Assembly: GCA_004123355.1 (NCBI GenBank)
Contig: SCHM01000002.1
Coordinates: 868,001 to 932,000, forward strand
Origin: Amphirosellinia nigrospora
Lineage: Eukaryota; Ascomycota; Sordariomycetes; Xylariales; Xylariaceae
Direction of reading: 5' to 3'
Length of the DNA: 64,000 nucleotides
Shown here piece by piece: positions 1 through 11,391 of this stretch. Made by a program: the position numbers and the translations under genes. The notes beneath the pieces were generated by a model that worked only from the letters and a program-made list of their open reading frames with translations, ran no database searches and was not told where the DNA came from. The stretch's first letter is position 1. Each line of letters begins with the position of its first letter.

Positions 1-311
1 CGCCTTTGCTCTCGCCGAAACTTCTTCAAACAGTGGGTGAGTCAAAGGCTGCCGCCATCCAGAGCGGGGCCCAGGTCAATAGCTCCATCATCCGCCAGCT
101 ATTCACCAATCCCTACAGCGCCGCAGCGTTGGAGATGGCCCGCGCCAACAAGATGGATTCTACCTGGCCTTGGATCCTAGCAGGTATCAGCGCGCCTGTC
201 ATGGTCATCAAGAATATTCTCAATATCGTCCAACTGGTCAAGGCAAGCAAATGGCTAGCCGAAGGTGACGTTGAGGCGAGAAGAACCGCTGCCTTAGAAA
301 AAGCGAAGTAA
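1..311 (+). CDS. PIS1: Phosphatidylinositol synthase, C-terminal part (cut by window edge)
   Basis: This is the last part of CDP-diacylglycerol-inositol 3-phosphatidyltransferase, the ER-membrane enzyme that makes phosphatidylinositol from CDP-diacylglycerol and myo-inositol. The open frame enters from the left edge (codons from base 3) and stops with TAA at 309-311. The segment lacks the catalytic CDP-alcohol phosphotransferase motif, which would lie upstream outside the window. What is visible is the typical fungal C-terminus: a block containing ALEMARANKMDSTWPW, a last hydrophobic stretch (ILAGISAPVMVIKNILNIVQ) and a charged cytosolic tail (KASKWLAEGDVEARR). The identification rests on my memory of this conserved tail, not on a search. 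No frameshift is seen in this piece. Confidence 0.75.
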   Translation, partial: PLLSPKLLQTVGESKAAAIQSGAQVNSSIIRQLFTNPYSAAALEMARANKMDSTWPWILAGISAPVMVIKNILNIVQLVKASKWLAEGDVEARRTAALEKAK

Positions 312-1542
312 GTATGAAAGGGCAGCTAGCAGACACGGACACCCCACGTAAGGGGAAATCTTGGAAGTGTGTCAACAGTTTTGACAAAAAGGAGCTCGTC
401 TCACTCTATGTGCAGTAGTCTGTGTTATTATCGGTGGGATGTGTGCATCCCCCCCTTTTTCCTCCTTTAGCATTTGGGCAGGCGTGATAGCATAAGAGTG
501 GCTCCGGTAGGTAGTATATGTGGGAGCGGTCCCCATTTCTGATTTCAATGGTTGTTGGGGGGTCTACTATAACTGGAAACCAATGGGGTTCAACGTAAAT
601 GGATCGTACTTGTCCATATCATATATAACACAACTTAAAATTTAATACTTGTACCACGTATGTGTACGGACCGTAAATCCTTCAGTGCTAAAAGAACATG
701 GTAGTAGTATAATGTCAGTCTGTTTGATGTTTCAAACTAAACACGATTCATACACAATATCAAGTTAAGACTCTTTGAAGAGCTTTTGAAACTCGGATAC
801 GTCAACGATCAAAGTGGCTCGAGGACAAGAAGAGCTTCAACAGACGCTAAAGATCCCAGGGTTGTCTTAGCGGGAGGTGTTATTCCCTACCTACCTATCC
901 ATAACCTAGCCTACGGCGTGATGTATATAAAAAGTAACTACAGTGTTCAGTCTCTTCACAAGATTAAGTACCTACGTACATACATACCTCTCTCTTAAAG
1001 TTCTAAAGCTTTCGCAGACGCCTATTATCATGTTAAGCTAGCTCACAAGACACGACGCGATATAACAGCAACGCCTTCGCTCGTTTTTCATCTTCACTAG
1101 GGAATACTATACAACACGCGACGCGCCGATCCCTGCAAGTATCAGGCTTGGTCGCACAAGCAAAACGCTACGATGACACTTACTACCTACCTATTCTTCT
1201 TGAGTGGTTTCCTCTTTCTATAATCCATGGCGAAGCGATTTTGTAGCTGCAGGTTTCCTACTGTTTAGGAGAGTAGACACGGATGAGTGTCTCAATACCA
1301 CGAGCCCAGAACAAGTATTAGCCCCTGTCAGTCAGAAATCAAATCACATTTCGAAGTAAAATCCACCCGTCAGCTCATTATGCGTGAGATAATTCTCACA
1401 TCATTCATTTTATCATATATAACATGCTCTGCTGCAATTCTCAAATCGTCTCATATTAACTAGTCGCCAACTGGTCGCCCATCGCAGAAGCAGTAATTGA
1501 CAATACAACCTTATCCAGTCTCATTGGTGTATAAAGCAGCAC
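312..1542. other. Intergenic region between convergent PIS1 and HAS1
   Basis: This stretch separates the 3' ends of two convergent genes. It is AT-rich, with short open frames only, and no coding signal that I recognise. The first 100-200 bases presumably hold the PIS1 3' UTR. Nothing else is supported. Confidence 0.5.
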
Positions 1543-4152
1543 CTATCTGTGAAACTTTTGGCCTTGTCTGGGCTGGCTACCGTAAGCTCTCCTCCCCTGG
1601 GCTTTCTTGTCCCTACTCATACTGGCACCTAATGTGAGATCAATCCGTGGGGGAACAGCAAATCCAAATGACTTAGCGACTTTGGCGAGGTCAAGTTTAT
1701 TTACGTCACTGAATTAAGAGAATTAGCAGCTGATTCGGAAGACAAGTAGCCGCAAGTCGCGTGTTACTTCCTACGAGAATAATATTTTGAAAGGAGAAAT
1801 AGAAAATACTTACAAGACCGTTCTTAAAGAATGTGAAGCGTAAGCGTGAAGGTAAGCTCGATACCCCTCTAATCATAATTGTCAATGCTAAATCTGTAGT
1901 GGCCATCGATCAGGATATATACCTTTGGCGCTCTGGTTTAGGTAGTAGTTGCTGTTTATGAGTTTCTCTAATTGGCTTTGTATGTTCAATATCTTCTTCG
2001 CCGGGAAATCATATTCGACTACTGGCACACGGGCGGCCTGAGGTCACGAATTAGTGATATACATTTCCACAAGAGGACCGAAATATCCTAGGAGTGTAGA
2101 CAAGCCGAACAAACGGTATCCGAAACATTGATGGAAGTTAATTAAATACCTTCAGATGTGAAAGAAATCCTATCTCGGAAGGTTGAAGGAACAGGAGGGA
2201 ACGGCCCTTTGTGCCGGTACCACGAGCGGTTCTACCCACCCTATGGATGTACTCTTTTGGCTCATCTGGAGGATCCAGCTCTAGGTTAGGTTAGCAACTG
2301 TTGGCTTGTGTCGCAGTGATGAAACCTAAATAGATCCGTGATAGAAAAGGCTTATCAAAATCGTGCCACAATTGTCTCAAATATTACTTACGGACCTGCA
2401 CAAGGGTTAGTTAGCAGCTCGTTTGTCGAAAAGAAACGATTAGATCAAAAGAAAGGAATTGTCCAAGATACTAGGCAAAGAGAATCATATGAGAAACTTA
2501 CAATGAAGTCTACCGCAGGAATATCAAGCCCCGAGCTGCTACATCTGTACAAATCAAAATTCCTGATTTGGCGTTTACAAATGAGAAAAACGTTGACGTT
2601 CGTTTTTGCTGCTTTTGCTTTCCGTGCTGCATTATATCATTAGCGTCCAATCCTGAATTTAGCACTAACTTATTTCAAACTAACGAGGTCTAGACAAGGA
2701 AGGTCTATATAGTTCAGGAGCCTTTGCACTAGAAGTTAGCTATTGACGGAGTCTATGATGTACGTAACGAGAAAACGTACTCTGCGTAGTATTTTACGGA
2801 GTTACAACTCGATAAGAACACTATAATCTTTACCATCCGGTGTCAGTAATTGTTTAAAAATGACGTCCACACGTGTTTTGGTGTATGTAGCCCCCAGTCT
2901 CTGCGTGGTGAGTGAGGGAACATTCAGAGATCTTTTTACACACCTTTTTTTGATATTCTTCTTCAAAAACGAGAACAGCAAAAGGAATCGTTTGTCTGCT
3001 TCGCAAAGTACGTAGCCTTGTTCCAAGCCTTCTACTGTAGAGTGTTCCTTCGTCTCGTCGACATTGATGTAGAGCGGACCAGGACGGAGGGATATTCGTG
3101 CCAAATCCTCAACCTTTGTTGTCTGTGTGGCGGAAAACAGGGCAGTTTGTCTGTTTTCAGACGGCAAGACCTTGATGATTTGCCGCATCTCATCCTCGAA
3201 TCCGACTTCCAGGATTCGGTCGGCCTCATCAATAACTAAAGTTCGGAGGTTTTTGTAGACAAAGCCTTGAGTATTCTGGAGGTGGTCGAGAAGCCTTCCG
3301 GGGGTGGCCACGAGGAGATTTATTCCCTTTCCCAACTTGTCGGCCTCGGCTCGCCTGTTTGCGCCCCAATCACGATACCGTAGGTTTGAGAGTGATGTTT
3401 CATCAACTCGGTCGCTACTTGAAAAATCTGGAGTGCTAGTTCTCTCGTGGGCGATACTATGATGACTCCTGTACCATTCCGGGGTTTGAATCGTAGAGAA
3501 TGAAGCATCTCGATGGCAGGAATCAGAAACGAAAGGGTCTTTCCCGATCCCGTCTTGGCTGCTCCCAGGACATCACGTCCAGCCACTACAACGATGATAG
3601 TTAGCAATTTAGTTCCCCCGCGCACTTGGGGTCCCTGAAGCTCGCGAAACAGGGCAACGGCTGGAGCACAAAGAAAAGACGGCCAATATACTCACGTAGA
3701 GGTGGGATAGCACGACGTTGAATAGGGGTCATGGTTTCGAAGTTCATATCCTCCTTGATCGCCTTGAGAGTTTTTTCGGAAAGATTTAGCTCTGTAAACT
3801 TCTCGACGCCATCGGTTGGCATGACAAGAGAGGAAAGTTCCTGGCCACTCTCGTTGGCAGCCTCGACTTCGACTTCAATATCGACATCGCTGTCGTCGGC
3901 GCCGTTCTCTTGCTTGCTATTCATCTCGCTAGATGCAGCTACAGATTCCTCTGCTTCAACGGCATCATCTTCCTCATCTGAGGCCTCTGGAGAAGACGAG
4001 GCTTCGGGTTCGCTCTGGGGCTCGGGTTTTGTTCTCTTCAATTTCTTCTTGGGCGCCGGCGCAACGACTGCGGCAGTCGGTTTGGCGGCAGCTACTTTTG
4101 CGCCATCCGCATCCTTAAACTTCCGCTTCTTGGTGTGCTTGGTGGACTCCAT
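1543..4152 (-). CDS. HAS1: ATP-dependent RNA helicase HAS1 (DEAD-box), multi-exon, three one-base gaps
   Basis: HAS1 is a nucleolar DEAD-box helicase needed for 18S and 60S ribosome assembly. Starting from ATG 4150-4152, the protein has a lysine-rich acidic N-tail, the Q motif ([11 protein letters not shown]), motif [24 protein letters not shown] ([10 protein letters not shown]) and SAT. An intron at 3586-3695 restores PPL-LAGRD. The C-terminal RecA domain lies in short exons: [14 protein letters not shown] (~2785-2825), [11 protein letters not shown] (~2695-2735), [10 protein letters not shown] to CTDVAARG (~2530-2630), [12 protein letters not shown] (~2150-2280), [11 protein letters not shown] (~1940-2040), [15 protein letters not shown] (~1830-1880) and the final exon to TAG 1543-1545. 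Three places need one extra base to stay in frame, each at a homopolymer: C4 at 2529-2532, T7 at 2945-2951 and C4 at 3364-3367 (plus-strand letters). Since HAS1 is essential and conservation continues on both sides, I infer sequence error, not a pseudogene. An upstream in-frame ATG at 4281 is less likely the start. Confidence 0.9.
3586..3695 (-). other. HAS1 intron 1
   Basis: On the minus strand the donor is GTGAGT and the acceptor TTGTAG. Splicing joins PPL to LAGRDVLG in the correct phase, as expected for HAS1. Confidence 0.85.
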
Positions 4153-4521
4153 GTTGATTGACGGCGATGTAGAGCTGGACGATTGAGCGAGTTGAGGGTG
4201 GGATGTTGCGCGAGAGGTTGACGGAACTTTTTTCTGGGTCAATGCTTGGCATCCTTTATCGATAAGATTTGTGGGGTTCATATCAACTCCCCGTACTTAG
4301 GTGCTTAGTATGTCCATGCCGTTGGAGTGCTGGGGTTCCATACCAAAATTAAATACAGGAATGCAAAAGGACCCTCGTTTCTAATCGACTACAAAATTGT
4401 ATGTGTCTATTATGTATACTTGAGTATCTAAGTATAGATGCAAGAACAAGGAATATCCCCTCATCCAACTGCGCTAGCGCTATCAAGAACAAATGATTAC
4501 AAGTGTGTTTGTGCTAATATG
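4153..4521. other. Intergenic gap, HAS1 promoter side
   Basis: Short AT-rich gap between the HAS1 start and the 3' end of the next minus-strand gene. It should contain the HAS1 promoter and the 3' UTR of the neighbour. I see no clear TATA element. Confidence 0.4.
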
Positions 4522-7500
4522 TTACCTCCCTATATACCTGGTGCACGACTTTTCCCTCTCAATGCTATCCATGCAAAGTATGTTTCTCCCAAGACAATAA
4601 TGACAAACCGGGCTACCAAAACACCATGCTATGCTTTGCTTGTACAACGTGCTAAGGTGTAGAGTGAAGCACTTGAATATCTGTTCTTCAGATTTGTTGT
4701 AGTGCGTCGTGTGCGAAGTGGCGGCATAAGCAAACAGATAGTCTGCACTACCTAACCTAGGTATTTTAGGAAATGCCTTGTCTCCATCGCTCGATGTTTG
4801 CCACCTGACCGCCTGGTTGGGGTTGGGAAGCGGCCCGTATGGGTTGGCGTATGGGTTTGTCATCGGCGGTCCATAGGTAGACATGGCACCTCCCACACGA
4901 AATGCATTGCCCATCACGCTGGCTTTCGACGCAGGATTAGGTATCGCCGAGTTACTACCAAACCCTCCCGTCATCGCGCTATCTCGGGGTTGGCCTAATC
5001 CGCCGCCGGTGCCGTCGTTGAAGCGACCAGACATGAATCCTCCCGGCTTGGCCAGGTTTGGTGCACTTAGGTTGGTAGGCATTTGATGTCGGAGGGCTTC
5101 AAGTTTCCGCTTTTGATCCCCATGGTAACGCGCTGCTTCTTCTTGCCTCACTCGTTCGGCATCCACCCGCGGATCACTCAAGACAGTTCTTTTACCGTGC
5201 TCGCCCAGTACGTCAGCTAAAGAGTGTCGTTTTGTCAATTGAGGTACAACGCTTAGTCGTCCTCCGTTGAGCTGGACTCGGGTCATCTCTCGCTCGCGTG
5301 CTTCACGCTCTGCCTGTAGACGCGACGCCGTTGACCTAGCGTTTCCTCTTCCTCACTTGGTTGCACTTGACCTTGGTCCTTATCTTTGGTGGCATCTTTG
5401 GTTTCGGTCTCCTCGTCCTTGAAGGCGTCCCCCAGCTGACTAAGAAGCTCGGCAGAAAAAGCTGAGCTTACTGGGCGGTGTTGGGGAAGTGGATTGCTAT
5501 CATCGGCAGTTTTCAGACGACGCATACGATCACCCAGGGTCTCGCCGTCTTCTTCGTCTCCCTCGGGGGTCACAACTCGGAGCTGCGGACTGGGCGGGCG
5601 TAGAGCTGGGTTGAGGTTCAGGCCACGGGCGAGAGTCATGCGCTGAATAGGTCCCGCCTCTCGTCCCTGAAGACGATTACGCCGAACGCTCAACGGCTCA
5701 TTATCTTCCATGTCGCGCCGCTCCATTAGTCCCAAAGGTCGAGGTGGTCCAGATATGGCGCCAATCAAGCCAGTCTCCTGGCCCTTGTTGGCCAATAGAA
5801 GCCCAGTGGCGTATCTTCGTCCTCGTCCTCGTCTGCTTGGTTCGAATTCGGGTCTTCCACGCAAGGTTGATCCTCTTACCTTTCCGTGCCCGACGTTCCA
5901 TTTCAGCGACTGTGTCCATTTCTAGGAGGGTAGAATGCATGCCATTTGGGAACGCGCTAGCGGCTGGACGTGTGCGTAACTTCTGCTGTTGTTTTCGCAT
6001 CTGAAGCTCGGCTAGGAGTGTAGTTGGTGGACCATTATACGTCTGTTCCTCCTCGCCCTCTTCGCTTTCGTCCTCGTCTTCGTCGTCTGCTTTTTGCACC
6101 GCTTCACCATCGATAGAGCCGGATAAATGTTGCCTTTCTTCGTTATTATCGATAGAGCCTGTGCCTGGCCTTTCTTCATGAGAGCTGGAGTGCCGGCTGA
6201 GAGCACTTGGCTTCCGCAGGTGAAATATGGAGGCTCTGTTTTTAGGTTCATGAAGTTCAGCAGCGCTAGCACGTTTCATATGTGACTTTCGCTTTTTATC
6301 AGTGCCGTAAACTTCTGCCCCCAGAGAACCAGCAAATGCATGGTCGGTGAAAGCTGATACCGGTGCTTTGGCCGAAGCATTTAGAATGTCGTCTAGTGTG
6401 GAGGTCGCTGAACCGTCTTTCAGCTGAATTGCTGGCACTTGTGGAGGTAACTCAAAATAGGCGCTGGCTCGAAGCTGCGGGGGGAGGTTGTTAAATCAGG
6501 TAGTTGTGATGCCCGTTTGTTTGGGCCCATTATGGACATCATGGACATCTTAGACCTACGATTATCGCTCTCGTTAGCCTGTGCTTGAGGCTCGGCTTGA
6601 GACTGGTTCTCGTCGTTCGCGTCGACAAATGAGTCTCCATGAGATAGCTTTGAGTTGGACGGCATTGTTAGATTCGAGTCATTGACTAAAGGTCCGAGAG
6701 GATCAAGAAGTGGCTCAGGGTGTAATTCTGGTAGCCAGGAGGCGGTAGACTGGCGGTTTTCATGGGGCATCGCGCTCATTACTTGGGACCTTCGGGACTC
6801 CCGGGCCTGTGCCTTGGGTTTCTTCGAAAGCTTTTGCGGTAAATTAAGCATCATCGGCACTCGTGCCGGATAATAGAGCATGTTTTCGCCGGTTTCGGGA
6901 TCCAAGTAAGACTTAGGACGAACAGTAGGCGGGCCTAGTGGGCGGGATATCGTAGGCCTGGAAGGTTCGGCCGCTGTTTCTGTTATTGAAAATCAGGGTT
7001 AAAAGACGGATTAAACGAAGCTTCCATTATCGGTGAAGCAAAGAGTGTCTGGAAGTTTATGGAATCCTCCAAGTCTGCATCGGGGGAGCAATGAGCGCCA
7101 TCAAAATCCGCAAAAGCCCGCTCAGCCTGCTCAAATGTGCCATCTGAACCAGCCGTGGACGGCCGGTCATGAACGTAGTTAGGCTGCTGTTGATGAACCT
7201 CCGCTGTAGGTTGGTCCCAGTATTCATGCGCACTGGACTCATAGTACATATTTGCATTCGGCGTGAGGTCTGTATCCTGCATTTGTGGTATACGTAGGTT
7301 TTCGTCTTCCTCTGGTTCCTCCGCCAGTCTATCTGCTTCGTCCATGGCTGCGGCAGTCAGAGCCACAGGCTCTATCTCGGCAATGTTAGTCAGAGTCGGC
7401 TTCGTAATAGATCGGACACTCCGGACGGAACTTTTCCCAGGTCCATGTCTGGACATGGAAGTGCTAGGATCGGCGTCTGGGTTAGAGATGCCGGTCGAGC

Positions 7501-8373
7501 CAGATCTGAGCCGAGTAACACCTGATACCATGGACGAGCTGGGTGACATGACGTAACCAGCAGGCGAGTAGCCGCCGTAGCGCGCAGCGGTGTTCGTCTC
7601 ACGTATTGAGCTTGCGACCGAGATCTGCTTCGAGATAGGGAACATAACCGGTTCATCTGTTTCGGGAATGGAGGCTATGCTGGTGGCCAATATGGATGAC
7701 CGGCGGCTGTCGGCACGTTTTTGTTCTTCATGGAGGTCTCGGATGGCGTCGTCGATCGACGACGTCATGGAAAGCCTTTCGGCCGTAGCTTCGAGCTGGG
7801 CAATGTTGGATGCGTGGGTTGCAGACCGCGGGTTGAGATCGGGCGTTGGGTGCCGCAAAGACACGCTTTTTGTGGAAGCGGCACGCACGATAGGTTTCGG
7901 CTTGACGAGGATGGGTTGTTGCGGGCTCTGGGGTTGACCAGATTCTTCGGCGGTAACATTCTGACTGGAGCCAGTCCCCGGGCTTGACACAGAGTTTGCT
8001 TCCTCCCGCGCGTTCGGAACTTGGCTCAGGGTATGGTTTCCCTTCTCCCTCCCACTCACGCCGCGGCTTGCCCCGAAGCCTTGCAAAGGAAGTAGGGGCG
8101 TACTGCCTAAAGACCTGGGAGGATATTCTTTCAAATCGGGGGTGTGAACGGTAGCCTGACTTGCATCGTCGTGGGTCGTGGTCGTGGTCGTGGTCGTGTC
8201 AAAGTTGCTATCCATCGATAACGGTGTGAAGGTCGTCTCGACAACGGGTAGAAAAGGCATGGGCGACGACGAGAGGGCTGGCGATAGGGACTCAGATGGA
8301 GATAAACCACCATCTCGGTCATGTCCGTTATTAGACTGGGCTATATCGCCGTGCGAGCGGCGGCAGCCACCAT
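4522..8373 (-). CDS. Large low-complexity fungal protein of unknown function
   Basis: I do not recognise a function. The protein is about 1,200 residues, serine/proline-rich and mostly disordered. It contains a conserved-looking block DPETGENMLYYPARVPMMLN followed by a basic KLSKKPKAQARESRRSQ stretch, an acidic run (DDEDEDESEEGEEE, about 6060-6090), a short Leu/Gln segment (LLAELQMRKQQQKLR), a helix-prone charged run (ERVRQEEAARYHGDQKRKLE) and a glycine/proline-rich end. A run of eight Thr codons near the start comes from a microsatellite at about 8178-8200. ATG 8371-8373 (MVAAAAR) is my preferred start, though ATG 8258-8260 opens the longest frame. The frame drops by one base at least five times, e.g. 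A4 runs at 6454-6457 and 6989-6992 and near 5305, 5815 and 5860, always with sensible protein on both sides. The true 3' end may lie between 4522 and about 4740. Confidence 0.65.
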
Positions 8374-11300
8374 CTTAACTCCTTCTTGTTCTAGTATGTA
8401 CGTATGAATGCACAACTAGATAAAGGACAATAAGTGTAGGTAGATGTTTCCGGTATTCAGTCGTGGCTGATACCGTTATTGTTGTTACTGTTGTTGTTGT
8501 TGTCGTCGCAGAAAAGGGGTGTTCGGTGGCACGAGCACAAATTTTGGGCTCCCAGCAATTGACGTAACATGGGATTGGATCGGGCTGCTTCAATATGCGC
8601 CGTCAGTTATGCTTATGCAACCCGGAAATAGCTCAGGTCAACGACCAGAAAGCGCAGCTCGGTAGATTAGAAACTCGACACAACGTTGCTAACGACAAGA
8701 GCATGGTATAGGCCCGGGCTGAACCGGTTGGGGGAATGTGAAGTGTAAATGCGAATGGGGACAAAAAAATAAGAACAAGAATGAGAGGCCAAGGGAGTGT
8801 AATACCAAATCTAGGTACGCTGTCTATCTCAGTTGTATCGACTACCCAGAAGGTCTAGCCGAACGAACAAAAGAATCACTAGATAGGTTAGGTAGAGTCT
8901 AGACTAATAGGCTTTTAGGAGATAAGATCTACGCGGTTGAGTGGCTCGTCAGCGCAATGAAGCAACAAGTGAGCGAACCCGGGTCAGTCACTTAATCGGT
9001 GCCAACTAATCTACCTACACGTGTACCGGGTACCTACTACCTACTTTTAGCCATCGTCGATCGATAGCTAGCCGGCCCATGACCTGGCTGACATCATGAA
9101 TCATCGTTCAAAATAGACGGGTAGCAGAAATTGGGGTGTGCGCCGTCGCGGTGTAAGCGTGGCACAAAACAGGTTTGATAGTTTCAATCTGGCCATATCA
9201 GCACCAAAGCTTCAGTTACACCTCATTTCGCAGCTCATCATCTGATGGTTACTATAGGTAGCTCTCGATAAATACAGCTATCAGGTACATTTAAGCTAGG
9301 TACCTTGTTTTAGTCTTTGGACCAACGGGCGTGCGCGCCGTGTCTGGAAATAAGCCACGCTTAGCGCCACACTTAAACACGAGGCATGCGGACCGACCAT
9401 CGCTGCCCCTACACTAAAACTACAACTCGGACGCCACCAAAATAGGAGCAGTCGCTCCGAGATAGTCTATCATGATGACTACTTGTTCAACATACAGTAG
9501 GTAGATAAATACACAAGATCGTGATGTTGTTACATAAGTTGGTATACACACATTAACTCAGCAGAGACCTAACCTTAGATAATGACTTGGTACCTATAAT
9601 AGGTACCCAGTAGTACCAACCTGGTGGGCCGAGCCGTAGGTTCCTGGGCCAGCACCCTTCCTTAAGGCTTAACTCGGCTTTTAGCAAGGAGCATACCCTG
9701 GTATACACTAGCACTTGCCGGAGAAATATGCATGTTTAGTCTTCTCGAAAGATGTATACTTATTTGTTAAAGATATTAAATTCTTGGAACTATTGAGTGT
9801 TCGTTCCAATAAACATCTAAGTTAAATAAATGATGTAGCCGTCCTTCCAATGTCAAGCGGAGGCATATCAATACCCGTTTTGTATACACGCAATGTGTAT
9901 AAGTTGTACGTAAGACTGCCTGGAGCTTGAAGCATTGCCGTGGTGCCCGAAGCGGGGCTCCAATGCAGTGTAACATGCATATGGCTAGGTACCTGGCATT
10001 AATTAATTGCTATGCCCTGTCTATCGAACCTGCAAGAAGCTTTGCACCCAATGTGCTGATACTGCAATGCTTGGTCGAATGTCTACCTACATATACCAGC
10101 TATCATTTACATTGCCTTGTCTATAATCGTCCATGAAGCATAATGACTACGTCGTCAGCCTCTGATTAAATGGCGAGCCCTACGTAGCGTTGTAAATGTT
10201 GCCATCTACTCCGGGCTCTTATGGGACTCCAGCGTATCCAATCTTCACATCATATGGTGAAAAACGACACTGGTGATACTGTCCCAACTGCCAAGACTGC
10301 TTGCAGCGGGATGGTTGAGGACAGGTGCCAGTTAGGCGATTTACGCGACTGGTAGGGATTGCACATTCTACCGAGATTAGCTAAAGTCCTACAAACTAGG
10401 TTTTCCACCTATATCTGCTGCGTGTTGTTACTTCGTCACTCTCGGGATGCAACGAAGTTATCCGCGAAATCAACGTTTCTGTTACCTCATGACTCGTATG
10501 ATAACTCAACATGATGTATCAGTGGGCACTAAGTCTAAAAAGTTAGTGATTGAGAAGAAACAACTGCAGTGTTTCATTGTGAAGTACACAATACTTGATA
10601 TTGAGACTCGGGCATTGGGCAGTAGTGAATGGCTTAAACGTAGCAGGTCACGTATTGGCAATCAATCAGATTTGATCAGAAAGCAATTTTTATTCGTCTG
10701 TATTACCGACGAATCAAAAACACGCGATCTCCACCGGTCTATAGTGACACAAGGAACACTTCGTCAAACTTACTTAACTAGCAAAGTATATACACAGATA
10801 GTTTGACTCGAATTGGGGACGCGTAACTGCAACCCAGATCGTTCACAAGACAATACGGAATGGTCAGCCAACCTGCCCACGTCCTATAACCGCCGCCGAG
10901 AAATCGCACTCTGTTTATAGTCTTCAGCATACAACCTTCACACAAGCTTTTAGTTTTCTCTGGTATGATTAAATAGATTCGGATCCCAAAAAGGCATGAT
11001 ATTTAGACTCAGTTGAGTTATGTCATGTATCCAGTGTTCTCTTTAAGTTTCGTCGAGAAAGCTGGTCATGTTAACGAACCACTAACATCCTGGTGCATTA
11101 TACACCAACCACCTCTTTTCTCTTCTCTCATTCTCGAGATTTAACACATAATCACAGTGTATACTCTATAGTTCCTAGAGAAGGTTGTACCTTTCCACGG
11201 TCTATAATATCGGAGAAGTTGTGATATCTTCTTTTTGGTGTTAAAGAAGACTATGGCCATTATTAGATTAGATCGATAACTTTTGCTAGAATTTGTCAAA

Positions 11301-11391
11301 TATCCGCCCTTTGCCTATTCTTACACGAAAAGCTCATATACAAAAGCCTCTACCCGTGTAGCAATAGTCCCGTGAGATTATTTAGTTCCAG
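8374..11391. other. 3-kb intergenic region
   Basis: No gene is supported. It holds the promoter of the minus-strand neighbour and several TACCTA/TAGGTA-type short motifs (for example around 8995-9050, 9240-9305 and 9590-9610). One 119-residue open frame at 10447-10806 starts with ATG but has no recognisable domain or composition. TATTAT- and GTTGTT-type simple repeats lie near 8475-8510. Confidence 0.45.

Noticed and set aside
2802-3625. HAS1 as a truncated pseudogene copy
   Set aside because: The missing C-terminal domain was found downstream in small exons, and the frame breaks are at homopolymers, so error is more likely than decay.
10447-10806. 119-codon ATG-started open frame in intergenic DNA
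   Set aside because: No domain, odd composition and no neighbours or promoter features; probably chance in AT-rich DNA.
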